A stretch of 15,907 nucleotides of DNA from Chloroflexota bacterium (GTDB taxonomy: Bacteria; Chloroflexota; Anaerolineae; J102): the NCBI GenBank assembly GCA_003353825.1, contig PIVW01000084.1, forward strand, positions 1 to 15,907, given 5' to 3'. Below the pieces are notes generated by a model. It was not told where the DNA came from. It saw only the letters and a program-made list of their open reading frames with translations, and searched no databases. Within the stretch, counting starts at the first letter, position 1. Each line of letters begins with the position of its first letter. Of this stretch, positions 1-7,450 are shown piece after piece. Position numbers and translations under genes: made by a program.

Positions 1-138
1 GATTCCCCCACACCTATTGGCTGGTTGTGTCAAGCGCCTAGATATAGTGTGGGAAAAATCCGTATCACGCGAAATCCCAGAGACCCTAGGAAGAAGAGTA
101 CCAAGAAGAAATACTGTAAGAAGGATTTTTAGTTTCAT
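1..138 (-). CDS. Possible 5' end of a secreted protein, cut by the window edge (weak)
   Basis: An open frame on the minus strand starts at an ATG (136-138) and stays open for 46 codons to the window edge. Its first residues read MKLKILLTVFLLGTLLPRVS, which has the shape of a signal peptide: a basic start, a hydrophobic core, then a small/polar region. The remainder (GISRDTDFSHTISRRLTQ and on) is not recognised. Against it, there is no Shine-Dalgarno sequence before the ATG, an in-frame TGA sits directly upstream (139-141), and the leucine run comes from an AAG-rich stretch on the other strand. It lies about 100 bases beyond the adenosine deaminase stop in the same direction, so it could be the next gene, but chance is a real alternative. 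Confidence 0.2.
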   Translation of the reverse strand, partial: MKLKILLTVFLLGTLLPRVSGISRDTDFSHTISRRLTQPANRCGGI

Positions 139-219
139 TCAAAGTAACCGTCTTGCGAAGCCCTACCTCAAACCGCCAAGTAAGCGTTTGATGGCAGGCA
201 GTTGATGGCACAGGGCGCG

Positions 220-245
220 AACCTGAAGCTATTAGACTTCAGGTT
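220..245 (-). other. Stem-loop spanning the add stop codon
   Basis: AACCTGAAG (220-228) and CTTCAGGTT (237-245) form a perfect 9-bp inverted repeat with an 8-base loop. The TGA stop of the adenosine deaminase (239-241) lies inside the arm. No U-tract follows on the minus strand (the sequence runs CGCGCCCTG), so it is not a classical intrinsic terminator. It could protect a 3' end. Confidence 0.4.
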
Positions 246-1327
246 AAACCGTAGAGTTCACGTAGACTAGCGAACTCTACTTTGAACTCGGTTTCTAGCT
301 CTACTTTGCGCTCAGGCGGCAGAAAGCTGGCACAGAGTGCATTGAGTGTGATCTGCTCTAACATGTGTGCATCAAAGCCAAAATAATCGACGAGGACCCC
401 ATATTCTCTCTCCAGGGAAGTGCTGAAAAGGGACGGGTCATCGCTATTTACGGTGACGTATGCGCCGGCGTCCCATAACTGGCGCAGGGGGTGCGCCTCG
501 AAGGTGGGGTACACACCCAGACAGAGATTGGAGGTCGGGTTCACTTCTAATGGTATCTGATGTTCAACCAGATATCGAACCAGGTCAGGGTCTTCGACAG
601 AGCGTACGCCATGGCCGATGCGTTCCGCCCCCAACGTTTGTAATGCCCCCCAAATGCTCTCCGGCCCCACCGTCTCACCGGCATGTGGCACACTGCGTAA
701 TCCGCCTGAGCGGGCAAACTTAAATGCATGGGCAAAGGGTTCGGGAGGGGCGCCGACCTCGTTGCCGCCCAGACCCAATGCCACCACACCTCGGTCTTGC
801 CAGGCAAGCGCCATCTCTACGGTCGGCATGCTGGCATTGCCTGTATAGTGGCCATCCTCAAAACTTAAGTTGCGAGGGATATCCATCACCCAGCCCATCT
901 CTACGCCAAATGCCTCTTGGGCGTGAAGACGACCACGATCCAGGCCTTCGATTAGATTATCAGGTGAAAGCCCTTTATCTTGCCAGAGGTGCGTATAAGG
1001 CGTAAAGGTGATCTCGGCATAGCGGATGTGCTGTCGCCTCATTTCTCTGCCAAGATCATACACAATAAGATCAATATCTGCTGGTGTGCGCAGCAGATTT
1101 TGAATCGTGACATAGATCTCGATGAAATGCTGGAAATCGGTAAATCGCAACCAGCGGCGCAAACCTGCCTCGTCCTCAGCAGGCAACTGAATGTCATGAC
1201 GCCGGGCCAGTGCCAGTACGGTCTGGGGAAGAATGGCGCCTTCGAGATGTACGTGCAACTCGACTTTGGGGAGTGCGGCAGCAAAAGCTCTAAGCTGTTC
1301 GTTCTCTACAGGGTGTCCAATAACCAA
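239..1327 (-). CDS. add: Adenosine deaminase
   Basis: A 362-residue member of the adenosine/AMP deaminase family, close to the usual length of bacterial Add. Established role: hydrolytic deamination of adenosine or deoxyadenosine to inosine or deoxyinosine (EC 3.5.4.4) in the cytoplasm. The metal and catalytic motifs are present in order: HVHLEG (HxH at 25/27), SVPHAGE (H215, E218), RIGHG (H239) and VNSDDPS (D296/D297). GLGGNE (185-190) fits the purine-binding region. The start is a TTG (1325-1327) with AGGAGG eight bases upstream, much better than any internal codon. It is the last clear gene of the nucleoside importer operon, 84 bases after the permease, which supports adenosine as substrate. 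Adenine or aminofutalosine deaminase are alternatives within the same superfamily. Confidence 0.93.
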   Translation of the reverse strand: MVIGHPVENEQLRAFAAALPKVELHVHLEGAILPQTVLALARRHDIQLPAEDEAGLRRWLRFTDFQHFIEIYVTIQNLLRTPADIDLIVYDLGREMRRQHIRYAEITFTPYTHLWQDKGLSPDNLIEGLDRGRLHAQEAFGVEMGWVMDIPRNLSFEDGHYTGNASMPTVEMALAWQDRGVVALGLGGNEVGAPPEPFAHAFKFARSGGLRSVPHAGETVGPESIWGALQTLGAERIGHGVRSVEDPDLVRYLVEHQIPLEVNPTSNLCLGVYPTFEAHPLRQLWDAGAYVTVNSDDPSLFSTSLEREYGVLVDYFGFDAHMLEQITLNALCASFLPPERKVELETEFKVEFASLRELYGLT

Positions 1328-1377
1328 TCGTCAGTCCTCCTCATACGCTTCTTCAGTTTCGGTACAGATAATATGAA

Positions 1378-1413
1378 GACCGGGCGCGTGCAGACACAGT
1401 GCCCGCCCGGGTC
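1378..1413 (-). terminator. GC-rich hairpin between permease and add (partial terminator or processing site)
   Basis: CCGGGCG (1380-1386) pairs with CGCCCGG (1404-1410), and GA/TC extends the stem past one bulged G. The stem begins directly at the permease stop codon (1412-1414). On the minus strand it is followed by TCTTCATATTAT, only moderately U-rich. It may lower expression of add relative to the transporter or mark an mRNA processing point. Confidence 0.4.
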
Positions 1414-2341
1414 ACCTTTCGCCGCGTTTGTATGGAATCCCCAACGCTGCTGGTGAGCCGAGGTGGCGCCGCACCTGTTCGCGCGTAGCAATCACCAATA
1501 CGATAATTGTGAAGAGATATGGCAACATGCCCAGGAAGTAGACTGGAACATTCAATCCAATCGTTTGTAAACTGAATTGTAGAGATTGTACGCCACCGAA
1601 GAGATAGGCCCCAAACATCGCCCGCCATGGTTGCCAAAAAGCGAAGATCACCAGGGCGACGGCAATCCAACCCCGACCGGCAGTCATGCCCTCGATCCAA
1701 CCTGGAGTATACGCCAATGATAGGTCTGCACCGGCCACTCCGGCCAGCATGCCACCCACGAAGACGTACAAGTAACGAGTTCGCGACACACTCACACCCA
1801 TCACGTCGGCGGTGCCAGGGTTTTCGCCGACAGCGCGCAAGCTGAGGCCGGGGCGTGTCTTGTGGATGAAGAATGCAGAAAATGGCACCAACAAGAAGGT
1901 CAGATAGACCAGGATATCATGCTGGAAGAAGATAGGGCCGATAACAGGGATTTCACTAAGAAAGGGGATCGGAAGTGTGCTGAACTGTGGCCCACTAACG
2001 CCGACATAATCCTGTCCCAAAAACGCTGCCAGGCCGGTGCCGAAAATCGTTAATGCCAAGCCACTCACTACTTGATCTACATAAAGCGTGACGGTAAGAA
2101 ATGCATGGATGAGGCTCAGCAGGCCACTGGCGATCATCGCTGCTATTACACCTACTACAGCGCTGCCGGTAGCCACAGCCGCGATAAAACCAACCACGGC
2201 GCCCACCAACATCATCCCTTCTACACCCAGGTTGAGAATGCCGGCTCGTTCGCTATAGATCTCACCGACAGCAGCATAGACAACCGGGGTTCCGGCTCGG
2301 AGGGCGGCTGCTAATGTGGCTACAAAAAAGGCTAGGTCCAT
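1412..2341 (-). CDS. Nucleoside ABC transporter permease (YufQ/NupQ type)
   Basis: A 309-residue, strongly hydrophobic inner-membrane protein of the BPD_transp_2 family, usual length for the second permease of BMP-type purine nucleoside importers. Family marks are LNLGVEGMM (about 37-44) after the first hydrophobic segment and the cytoplasmic loop GENPGTADVMGV (172-183), which docks on the ATPase. Eight to ten membrane segments are visible; the C-terminus is basic and cytoplasmic. It starts with ATG at 2341, four bases after the stop of the preceding permease, without a good Shine-Dalgarno sequence, so translation is probably coupled. It would form the pore with the permease encoded at 2346-3452. 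The assignment to nucleosides rather than sugars rests on the BMP lipoprotein and the adenosine deaminase in the same unit. Confidence 0.9.
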   Translation of the reverse strand: MDLAFFVATLAAALRAGTPVVYAAVGEIYSERAGILNLGVEGMMLVGAVVGFIAAVATGSAVVGVIAAMIASGLLSLIHAFLTVTLYVDQVVSGLALTIFGTGLAAFLGQDYVGVSGPQFSTLPIPFLSEIPVIGPIFFQHDILVYLTFLLVPFSAFFIHKTRPGLSLRAVGENPGTADVMGVSVSRTRYLYVFVGGMLAGVAGADLSLAYTPGWIEGMTAGRGWIAVALVIFAFWQPWRAMFGAYLFGGVQSLQFSLQTIGLNVPVYFLGMLPYLFTIIVLVIATREQVRRHLGSPAALGIPYKRGER

Positions 2342-2345
2342 GATA

Positions 2346-3452
2346 TCAGGTTAAACGAATACGGTATTTGCTCAGCACATCGCCGGCGAGCACGAAGAAC
2401 AGGATGAGACCTTGCAGGATTCCGGAGATGGCATTGGGTAGACCCATAACCATTTGTATCTGTTCGCCGGCCACAAGCAGGCCACCAAATAAGATGCTAA
2501 CCAAAATAATGGCGAAGGGATTCAGTTTACCCAGCCAGGCGATGATGATGGCCGTAAACCCATACCCTGGTGAGAGCCCACGTTGTAAACGATGGGCGAC
2601 GCCGGCAACCTCTGACATACCAGCCAGACCTGCCAGCGCCCCTGAAATGAACATGACAAGGACAATGTTGCGAGCGATGGGCATGCCTGCATATCCTGCA
2701 GCGTGCTGGTTCTCACCAATGACACGGATTTCATAACCCCAGCGCATGCGAGAGAGCGCAAACCACAGGGCGACGGCAGCCAATAGGCCAAATATCAGGC
2801 CGCCGTGGACGCGATGCCCAGGAGGCAGGAAGAAAAGCAAGCTTCCAAGTTTGGGCAACCAGATTGATGTTTCTAGCTGCGCGGTATTCGGAAAGCCCAT
2901 ACCCTCAGGATCACGCCAGACAATATCCACGAAATAGAGTACCCAAAAGGTGGCGACCGGGGTTAGCATCAAGGAAGTGAGGATCTCGTTGACGTTGAGA
3001 TAGGCTTTGAGCGCACCGGGAATCGCCCCCCATAATCCTCCGGCGATCATCGAACCGAGCATCATTAATAGAATTGCGATCCACGATGGCATATTGGTGG
3101 CCGTAAATAGGAAAAGACCAATACCTGCTGCGGCCCAGGCTCCCATCCAAATCTGTCCTTCGGCGCCGATATTCCAAAGCTGCATGCGAAAAGCAACGGC
3201 GACGCCAAGCCCGGCCAGCATCAAGGGAATTGCCTTGACAAGGGTTTCAGAAAATCCATAGCCGGAGCCAAAGGCCCCTTCGAACATAGCAGCATAGGCG
3301 GCAAACGGATTTGCCCCCTGGCCGGCGATGATAATCGCACCCACAAAAAGCGCTAACACGATGGACGCGACCGAGGTTACCCAAGGGACCCAACCCGGTG
3401 TGTTCAGACGTGGTTCAAGCCGAAAGCGAATCATGCTCTTATGCCCCAGCAT
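2346..3452 (-). CDS. Nucleoside ABC transporter permease (YufP/NupP type)
   Basis: A 368-residue integral membrane protein, the longer of the two BPD_transp_2 permeases usual in BMP-type systems. It shows one N-terminal membrane segment (about 24-44), then the signature NIGAEGQ (94-100), further membrane segments, and the ATPase-contact loop GENQHAAGYAGM (246-257). The frame is open upstream to a TTG at 3458, but the ATG at 3452 is preferred because AGAAGG lies six bases in front of it. This start overlaps the 3' end of the ATPase gene by 14 bases, indicating translational coupling. Another ATG at 3434 has only a weak site. Substrate is inferred from context. Confidence in the family is high; the exact start is less sure. 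Confidence 0.9.
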   Translation of the reverse strand: MLGHKSMIRFRLEPRLNTPGWVPWVTSVASIVLALFVGAIIIAGQGANPFAAYAAMFEGAFGSGYGFSETLVKAIPLMLAGLGVAVAFRMQLWNIGAEGQIWMGAWAAAGIGLFLFTATNMPSWIAILLMMLGSMIAGGLWGAIPGALKAYLNVNEILTSLMLTPVATFWVLYFVDIVWRDPEGMGFPNTAQLETSIWLPKLGSLLFFLPPGHRVHGGLIFGLLAAVALWFALSRMRWGYEIRVIGENQHAAGYAGMPIARNIVLVMFISGALAGLAGMSEVAGVAHRLQRGLSPGYGFTAIIIAWLGKLNPFAIILVSILFGGLLVAGEQIQMVMGLPNAISGILQGLILFFVLAGDVLSKYRIRLT

Positions 3453-5001
3453 GCTCAACCTTCTGACGTTGGCCGGCCATCATCAGGCCGATCTCGCCGC
3501 GGTCGGCTTGCTCTGCGTATACTTCACCCATAATCTGGCCTTCGTATAGCACGAGAATACGATCGGATATCTGCATGACCTCATCCAGATCCTCAGAAAT
3601 CAAGAGGACGCCGGCGCCCTGGGTACGCTGCTCGATGAGGAGTTCCCGCACCGATTCGGTTGCACCGATATCGAGGCCCTGTGTGGGATGCACCGCCACA
3701 ATCAATGTAGGTTCGGTGCTCAACTCTCTGGCCAGGATCAGTTTTTGCAGATTCCCACCCGAAAGTGATGCCGCGTTCGTGTGCAAACCAGGTGCTTTCA
3801 CATCAAAGCGTTCGACCAACTCTGCTGCCAACGATGCGGCCTTCTTCCAATCGATCAGAGCGCCACGGGCTACGGGGGGGCGCCGGTAATTCTTGAGAAT
3901 GATGTTCTCGGTCAGGCCCATGGTCCCCACCGATCCCTCTACATGGCGGTCTTCCGGCACATGGGCCACCCCTGCATCGATGATATCACGCGCAGAAAAG
4001 GTGGTGATATCCTGTGATTGCAGTTCGATATGTCCCGAAGTGATCGGACGCAACCCGTTCAGCGCTTCGGCCAACTCCACCTGGCCGTTGCCCGAAACAC
4101 CGGCAACTCCGACGATCTCATGTCTGCGAACATCAAAGCTTACACCTTGCAGGGCGGGTAGGCCTTTGTTATTTTCCGCCTCAAGGTTTTCGACGTGCAG
4201 CACCTGTTCACCAGGCGTGACATCGGGCCGGTTCAAACGGAACAGGACGGGTCTTCCCACCATCCATTCTGCGCATTCGACTTTGTTGGTGTCGGCGGCG
4301 TTTTCGGTTCTAACCATTTTGCCGCCCCGCAATATGGACACCCTATCGGCAATGGCCATTACCTCATCCAGCTTGTGAGAGATAAAGACGATGGAGTGCT
4401 CTTTATCCACCATGTTGCGCAATGTTACAAAGAGTTCTTCTGTCTCTTGTGGGGTCAGTACAGCGGTCGGTTCATCCAGAATCAAGATTTGAGCGCCACG
4501 ATAAAGGGCCTTGATGACTTCGACGCGTTGCTGTTCGCCAACGCTCATCTGCCAGATGTAGGCTTTTGGATCCACCTGCAGACCATATTGTGACGAGATG
4601 TCGAGCACTTCTTGCTCAGCTTTGGCCATATCGATGCGAAAACGTGGTTCGGAGAGCCCCAGGATCACGTTCTCGGTGACGGTGTGTGGTTCGACGAGCA
4701 TGAAATGCTGATGTACCATGCCGATACCGGCAGCAATCGCATCCTTAGGCGACCGGAAATCTGTCACCCGGCCATTGATCTCGATCTCACCCTCACTCGG
4801 CGCGTAAAGTCCCGTCAGCACATTCATCAATGTGGATTTGCCCGCCCCATTTTCTCCCAGAAGCGCGTGAATCTCGCCTCGCCTTATATCAAAATCGACA
4901 TTTTCATTTGCCAGCACACCAGGAAACCGCATGGTAATGCCACGCATAGCAACGACACCATCATTGTTTTCTGTCCGGCCGGCGGGCGACGATGACGTCA
5001 C
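3439..5001 (-). CDS. Nucleoside ABC transporter ATP-binding protein (two NBDs)
   Basis: A 520-residue protein with two fused nucleotide-binding domains, as in the RbsA/YufO-like importer ATPases. NBD1 (about 15-250) has every key motif: Walker A GENGAGKST (49-57), Q-loop VHQHF (Q98), signature SVGEQ (153-157), Walker B ILILDEPTA (172-180, E177) and H-loop FISHK (H209). NBD2 (about 265-510) is degenerate: GVSGNGQ (301-307) replaces Walker A, LSGGN (413-417) is intact, LIVAVHPT (433-440) replaces Walker B and ISEDLDE the H-loop. Such asymmetry is known for this family. The start is taken as GTG (4999-5001), with AAGG about ten bases upstream; an internal ATG at 4947 has no better site. It powers uptake through the two permeases that follow. 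Confidence 0.93.
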   Translation of the reverse strand: MTSSSPAGRTENNDGVVAMRGITMRFPGVLANENVDFDIRRGEIHALLGENGAGKSTLMNVLTGLYAPSEGEIEINGRVTDFRSPKDAIAAGIGMVHQHFMLVEPHTVTENVILGLSEPRFRIDMAKAEQEVLDISSQYGLQVDPKAYIWQMSVGEQQRVEVIKALYRGAQILILDEPTAVLTPQETEELFVTLRNMVDKEHSIVFISHKLDEVMAIADRVSILRGGKMVRTENAADTNKVECAEWMVGRPVLFRLNRPDVTPGEQVLHVENLEAENNKGLPALQGVSFDVRRHEIVGVAGVSGNGQVELAEALNGLRPITSGHIELQSQDITTFSARDIIDAGVAHVPEDRHVEGSVGTMGLTENIILKNYRRPPVARGALIDWKKAASLAAELVERFDVKAPGLHTNAASLSGGNLQKLILARELSTEPTLIVAVHPTQGLDIGATESVRELLIEQRTQGAGVLLISEDLDEVMQISDRILVLYEGQIMGEVYAEQADRGEIGLMMAGQRQKVEHAGA

Positions 5002-5111
5002 AGTTTCTGACCTTAAAGAATGGTACTGGCGAAGTCGGCAACAATGAAGTGCATATTACCAGAAAGCGGAGCAGGATGCAATGCAGCGTAGGCTCAATTG
5101 CATTAAACGAA

Positions 5112-5144
5112 AACACCCCGGCACAATGAAAGCACCGGGGTGTT
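5112..5144 (-). terminator. Intrinsic terminator/attenuator after the binding-protein gene
   Basis: AACACCCCGG (5112-5121) and CCGGGGTGTT (5135-5144) make a perfect 10-bp stem with a 13-base loop. On the minus strand the stem is followed by TTCGTTTAATG, so the transcript leaves the hairpin through a U-rich stretch (GTGTTTTCGTTT). It lies 25 bases past the binding-protein stop and about 110 bases before the ATPase start. That is the usual place for partial termination giving more binding protein than membrane components. Confidence 0.75.
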
Positions 5145-5168
5145 GATTAAGTGGAAAAGGTTAAGACT

Positions 5169-6305
5169 TTATTGGCAGGGAGGTGAAGCGTCAGGGATTT
5201 CCCCAATAACACCTTGTACAAACCAATTCATTGACAGAAGTTCGCCATCGGTCATCGCAGAACCTTCGGCAACCCCGACACAACCGCTCTGAGCATTGAT
5301 CGGTCCTGCAAAGGGATTGAAGCTGCCGTCGACGATTTCTTGTTTTTTCTCATTGACAGCGTTTTGAATATCCTCATCAGCTGCCGGGCCAAACTTGAAA
5401 TCGATAATACCCTCGTCGGCGCCTGGCCAGGGTGCACTTGGTTTAAACGTGCCTGCACGCACCTCTTCGATGATCTTCTGGTAGTAGGGACCCCAGTTCC
5501 AATGGGGGACTCCCAAACAGCCATCGCCGGCGTTGTCACAGGCGTTATTACTATCATAGGCCATGCCCCATTTGCCTTGTTCACTGGCTGCCTGTACCGG
5601 GCCCGGCGTATCGGCGCCAGTAATGATTACATCATTGCCCGCAGCCAGCAAGGTCTCTGCAGCTTCACGTTCGATGGGGGGATCGAACCAGGTGTTGATC
5701 CATACGACCTGAATTTCAGCATCAGGGTTGACTGCTTTTGCACCTAATGCCGCAGCATTGATGTGGCGGATCACTTCCGGGATGGGGAAGGGGGCGACAT
5801 ATCCGATCTCGCCGGTCTCAGATTTCATTGCCGCGGCCATGCCGGCCAGATACTTCATCTGGTACATGCGTCCGAACAAGTTATCAAAGTTCGTATCATT
5901 GTTCTTGATGCCGGAGATGTGAATGAAGGTTTTGTCGGGGAACTCATTTGCCACCGCTTCGGTCGCGTCCATATACCCAAATGATGTTGTGAAGATTACA
6001 TCATTCCCTTTTTGGGCAAAGTCACGGATGACGCGCTCAGCATCAGCACCTTCTGGAACTGATTCTAGAAAAGCGGTTTCAATATCATCAACGTTGGCTT
6101 CTACATACTGTCGGCCCTGTTCGTGCGCAAAGGTCCAACCGCCATCACCAATGGGGCCGACATAGATGAATGCCGCTTTCACTGGCTCTTCGCCAGCAGC
6201 GGGTTCTGCAGCGGATTGTGGCGCCGCAGGCGCCGCGCAAGCTGCCAGCACGAAAACGGTGACAAGGGTCAGGAGGGCGAGTTTCCAGAAAGTACGCATT
6301 TTCAT
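5169..6305 (-). CDS. BMP-family nucleoside-binding lipoprotein
   Basis: A 378-residue substrate-binding lipoprotein of the Bmp/PnrA family (PF02608). The signal peptide (about 1-22) ends in a lipobox LAAC with the lipidated cysteine at 23, followed by an Ala/Pro/Glu-rich linker (24-42). The mature fold begins AAFIYVGPIGDGGWTFAHEQG, with the family's GD-x-GWT ligand region, and later holds FTTSFGYMD and the hinge strands. The frame begins at a GTG (6311), but the ATG at 6305 lies eight bases after GAGGAG and is the better start. Established role: captures purine nucleosides outside the membrane for the importer encoded downstream. The mature part has four further cysteines (256, 263, 342, 377). 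It is the first gene of the operon, and a terminator-like hairpin follows it. Confidence 0.92.
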   Translation of the reverse strand: MKMRTFWKLALLTLVTVFVLAACAAPAAPQSAAEPAAGEEPVKAAFIYVGPIGDGGWTFAHEQGRQYVEANVDDIETAFLESVPEGADAERVIRDFAQKGNDVIFTTSFGYMDATEAVANEFPDKTFIHISGIKNNDTNFDNLFGRMYQMKYLAGMAAAMKSETGEIGYVAPFPIPEVIRHINAAALGAKAVNPDAEIQVVWINTWFDPPIEREAAETLLAAGNDVIITGADTPGPVQAASEQGKWGMAYDSNNACDNAGDGCLGVPHWNWGPYYQKIIEEVRAGTFKPSAPWPGADEGIIDFKFGPAADEDIQNAVNEKKQEIVDGSFNPFAGPINAQSGCVGVAEGSAMTDGELLSMNWFVQGVIGEIPDASPPCQ

Positions 6306-6368
6306 TTGCACTTCTCCTCGAGTGAATTATGAAAGGGGCGGATAGAGTTATTATGCTTACACAGAACT

Positions 6369-6398
6369 ACTATACATCGGCTACGCAAAGGTTGTCAA
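6369..6398 (-). promoter_or_regulatory. Sigma-70-type promoter of the nucleoside uptake operon
   Basis: On the minus strand a perfect -35 TTGACA (6393-6398) is followed after 18 bases by TATAGT (6369-6374). Transcription would start near 6362, leaving a leader of about 57 bases that ends with the GAGGAG ribosome site of the binding-protein gene. No clear operator dyad or riboswitch fold was recognised in the leader. Confidence 0.7.
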
Positions 6399-6568
6399 AG
6401 CAAGTGAAACTTTTCTTACATTCGGGGTGACAGTTGGTATAGTGGCTGATGAACTCTTCAGAGCGCATCAAGGCCCAATACATATCTGCTCATTTTTCAG
6501 GACGTTTTCGAGGATGTCGGCCCACGTAAATCGCCATCGCTTTTGGCTGCTTAATGAAAAAACGGCCG

Positions 6569-7357
6569 CTATTTTTTCTGAACTCCACGCTGGCTCATGG
6601 CTACAAACAGACAGATCGACCCTGCCACCGCCGCATTGAGTGAATTGATCTGTCCTGTCATGGGCAATGACACCAACCAGTCACAGGTCTCGGCCACCAA
6701 CCGACTCAAGCCAAAACCTTCGGATCCAACAACGATGCCCAAGGGGCCTTTCATATCTGTGGCATCGATGGGTTGCGCAGTATGGTTCGCTTCTAGACCG
6801 GCGATCCACACTCCCTGCGCTTTGAGCCACTGTAACGTCTTTACCAGATTGCTTTCCTGGCAGATCAACAGGTGTTCGACCGCACCTGCAGAGGTATTCA
6901 CCACGGCGGGGCTGATGTGGGCGGCCCGATGCCTGGGTAAAACAATGCCATGAACTGCAAAAGCCTCGGCAGTTCGCATCAAGGTTCCCAAATTCTGAGG
7001 GTCTTGCACCCGGTCGAGCAAGAGTAGGAGCGGGTCCTGGTTTTTTGATCGAGCCAGGGCGAGGGTATCGTCGAGTTGGGCGTACGGATACCCACCAGAG
7101 CGCAGCGCCACGCTCTGATGGTTGGCGTGTGCAAGCCACTCATCCAGCTGGCCGCGATCGACAGACTCTACCGGTTTGTCTAAGTGCCGAGTCAGGGTGA
7201 TGATCTCGTCCAGCATGTTGTTGGGTTTAATGCCCTTTGCCACATAAAGTACCTGCACCTGGCGGCGTTTTGCCCTCAGCGCCTCGCGCACGGCTTGCCG
7301 ACCGTAGAGTAAGTCGGCCGCCGGTTTGCGGTTCCCCTTTTTCATGCGCTTTGCCAT
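6569..7357 (-). CDS. rlmB: 23S rRNA 2'-O-methyltransferase, TrmH/RlmB family
   Basis: A 262-residue SpoU/TrmH-class (SPOUT) methyltransferase. An N-terminal substrate-binding domain begins with DLLYGRQAVREAL (15-27). The knotted catalytic domain carries motif 1 LDRVQDPQNLGTLMRTAEA (N122, R128), motif 2 GIVVGSEGFGLSR (207-219, E213) and motif 3 LPMTGQINSLNAAVA (231-245). Established role of RlmB: Gm2251 in the peptidyl-transferase loop of 23S rRNA, using SAM; members of this family can also act on tRNA, so the exact target is inferred. The frame is open upstream to 7429, but the ATG at 7357 is chosen because homology begins here and the extra 24 residues are translated from heptamer-repeat DNA. 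It follows cysS by 93 bases, a neighbourhood also seen in Firmicutes. Confidence 0.88.
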   Translation of the reverse strand: MAKRMKKGNRKPAADLLYGRQAVREALRAKRRQVQVLYVAKGIKPNNMLDEIITLTRHLDKPVESVDRGQLDEWLAHANHQSVALRSGGYPYAQLDDTLALARSKNQDPLLLLLDRVQDPQNLGTLMRTAEAFAVHGIVLPRHRAAHISPAVVNTSAGAVEHLLICQESNLVKTLQWLKAQGVWIAGLEANHTAQPIDATDMKGPLGIVVGSEGFGLSRLVAETCDWLVSLPMTGQINSLNAAVAGSICLFVAMSQRGVQKK

Positions 7358-7370
7358 AATGATCCCGTTT

Positions 7371-7391
7371 AACGTGAAACGTGAAACGTGA
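7371..7391. repeat. Three tandem AACGTGA heptamers
   Basis: Three exact copies of AACGTGA run head to tail at 7371-7377, 7378-7384 and 7385-7391, flanked by CGTTT and AATC. A related but degenerate stretch (ACGCATTACGTTTTACACATC) begins at 7424. The repeats fill the cysS-rlmB gap and lie in the untranslated leader of rlmB. Confidence 0.8.
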
Positions 7392-7450
7392 AATCTGGAA
7401 TTCTTCTCACTGAGCAAACAATCACGCATTACGTTTTACACATCACATCC

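Noticed and set aside
7..53. Inverted repeat CCCACAC/GTGTGGG
   Set aside because: Seven bases with a 33-base loop and no U-tract in either direction; expected by chance at this size.
17..205. 62-codon plus-strand frame near the left edge
   Set aside because: Arg/Pro-rich translation without family resemblance and no supporting ribosome site; probably chance.
460..1005. Several long frames antisense to or overlapping adenosine deaminase
   Set aside because: They are shadows of the strongly supported add frame and show no domain of their own.
6480..6571. Possible frameshift extension of rlmB through an A6 run to a further 31 codons
   Set aside because: The annotated end (QRGVQKK) is where RlmB proteins normally finish, and an open run of 31 codons is not rare by chance.
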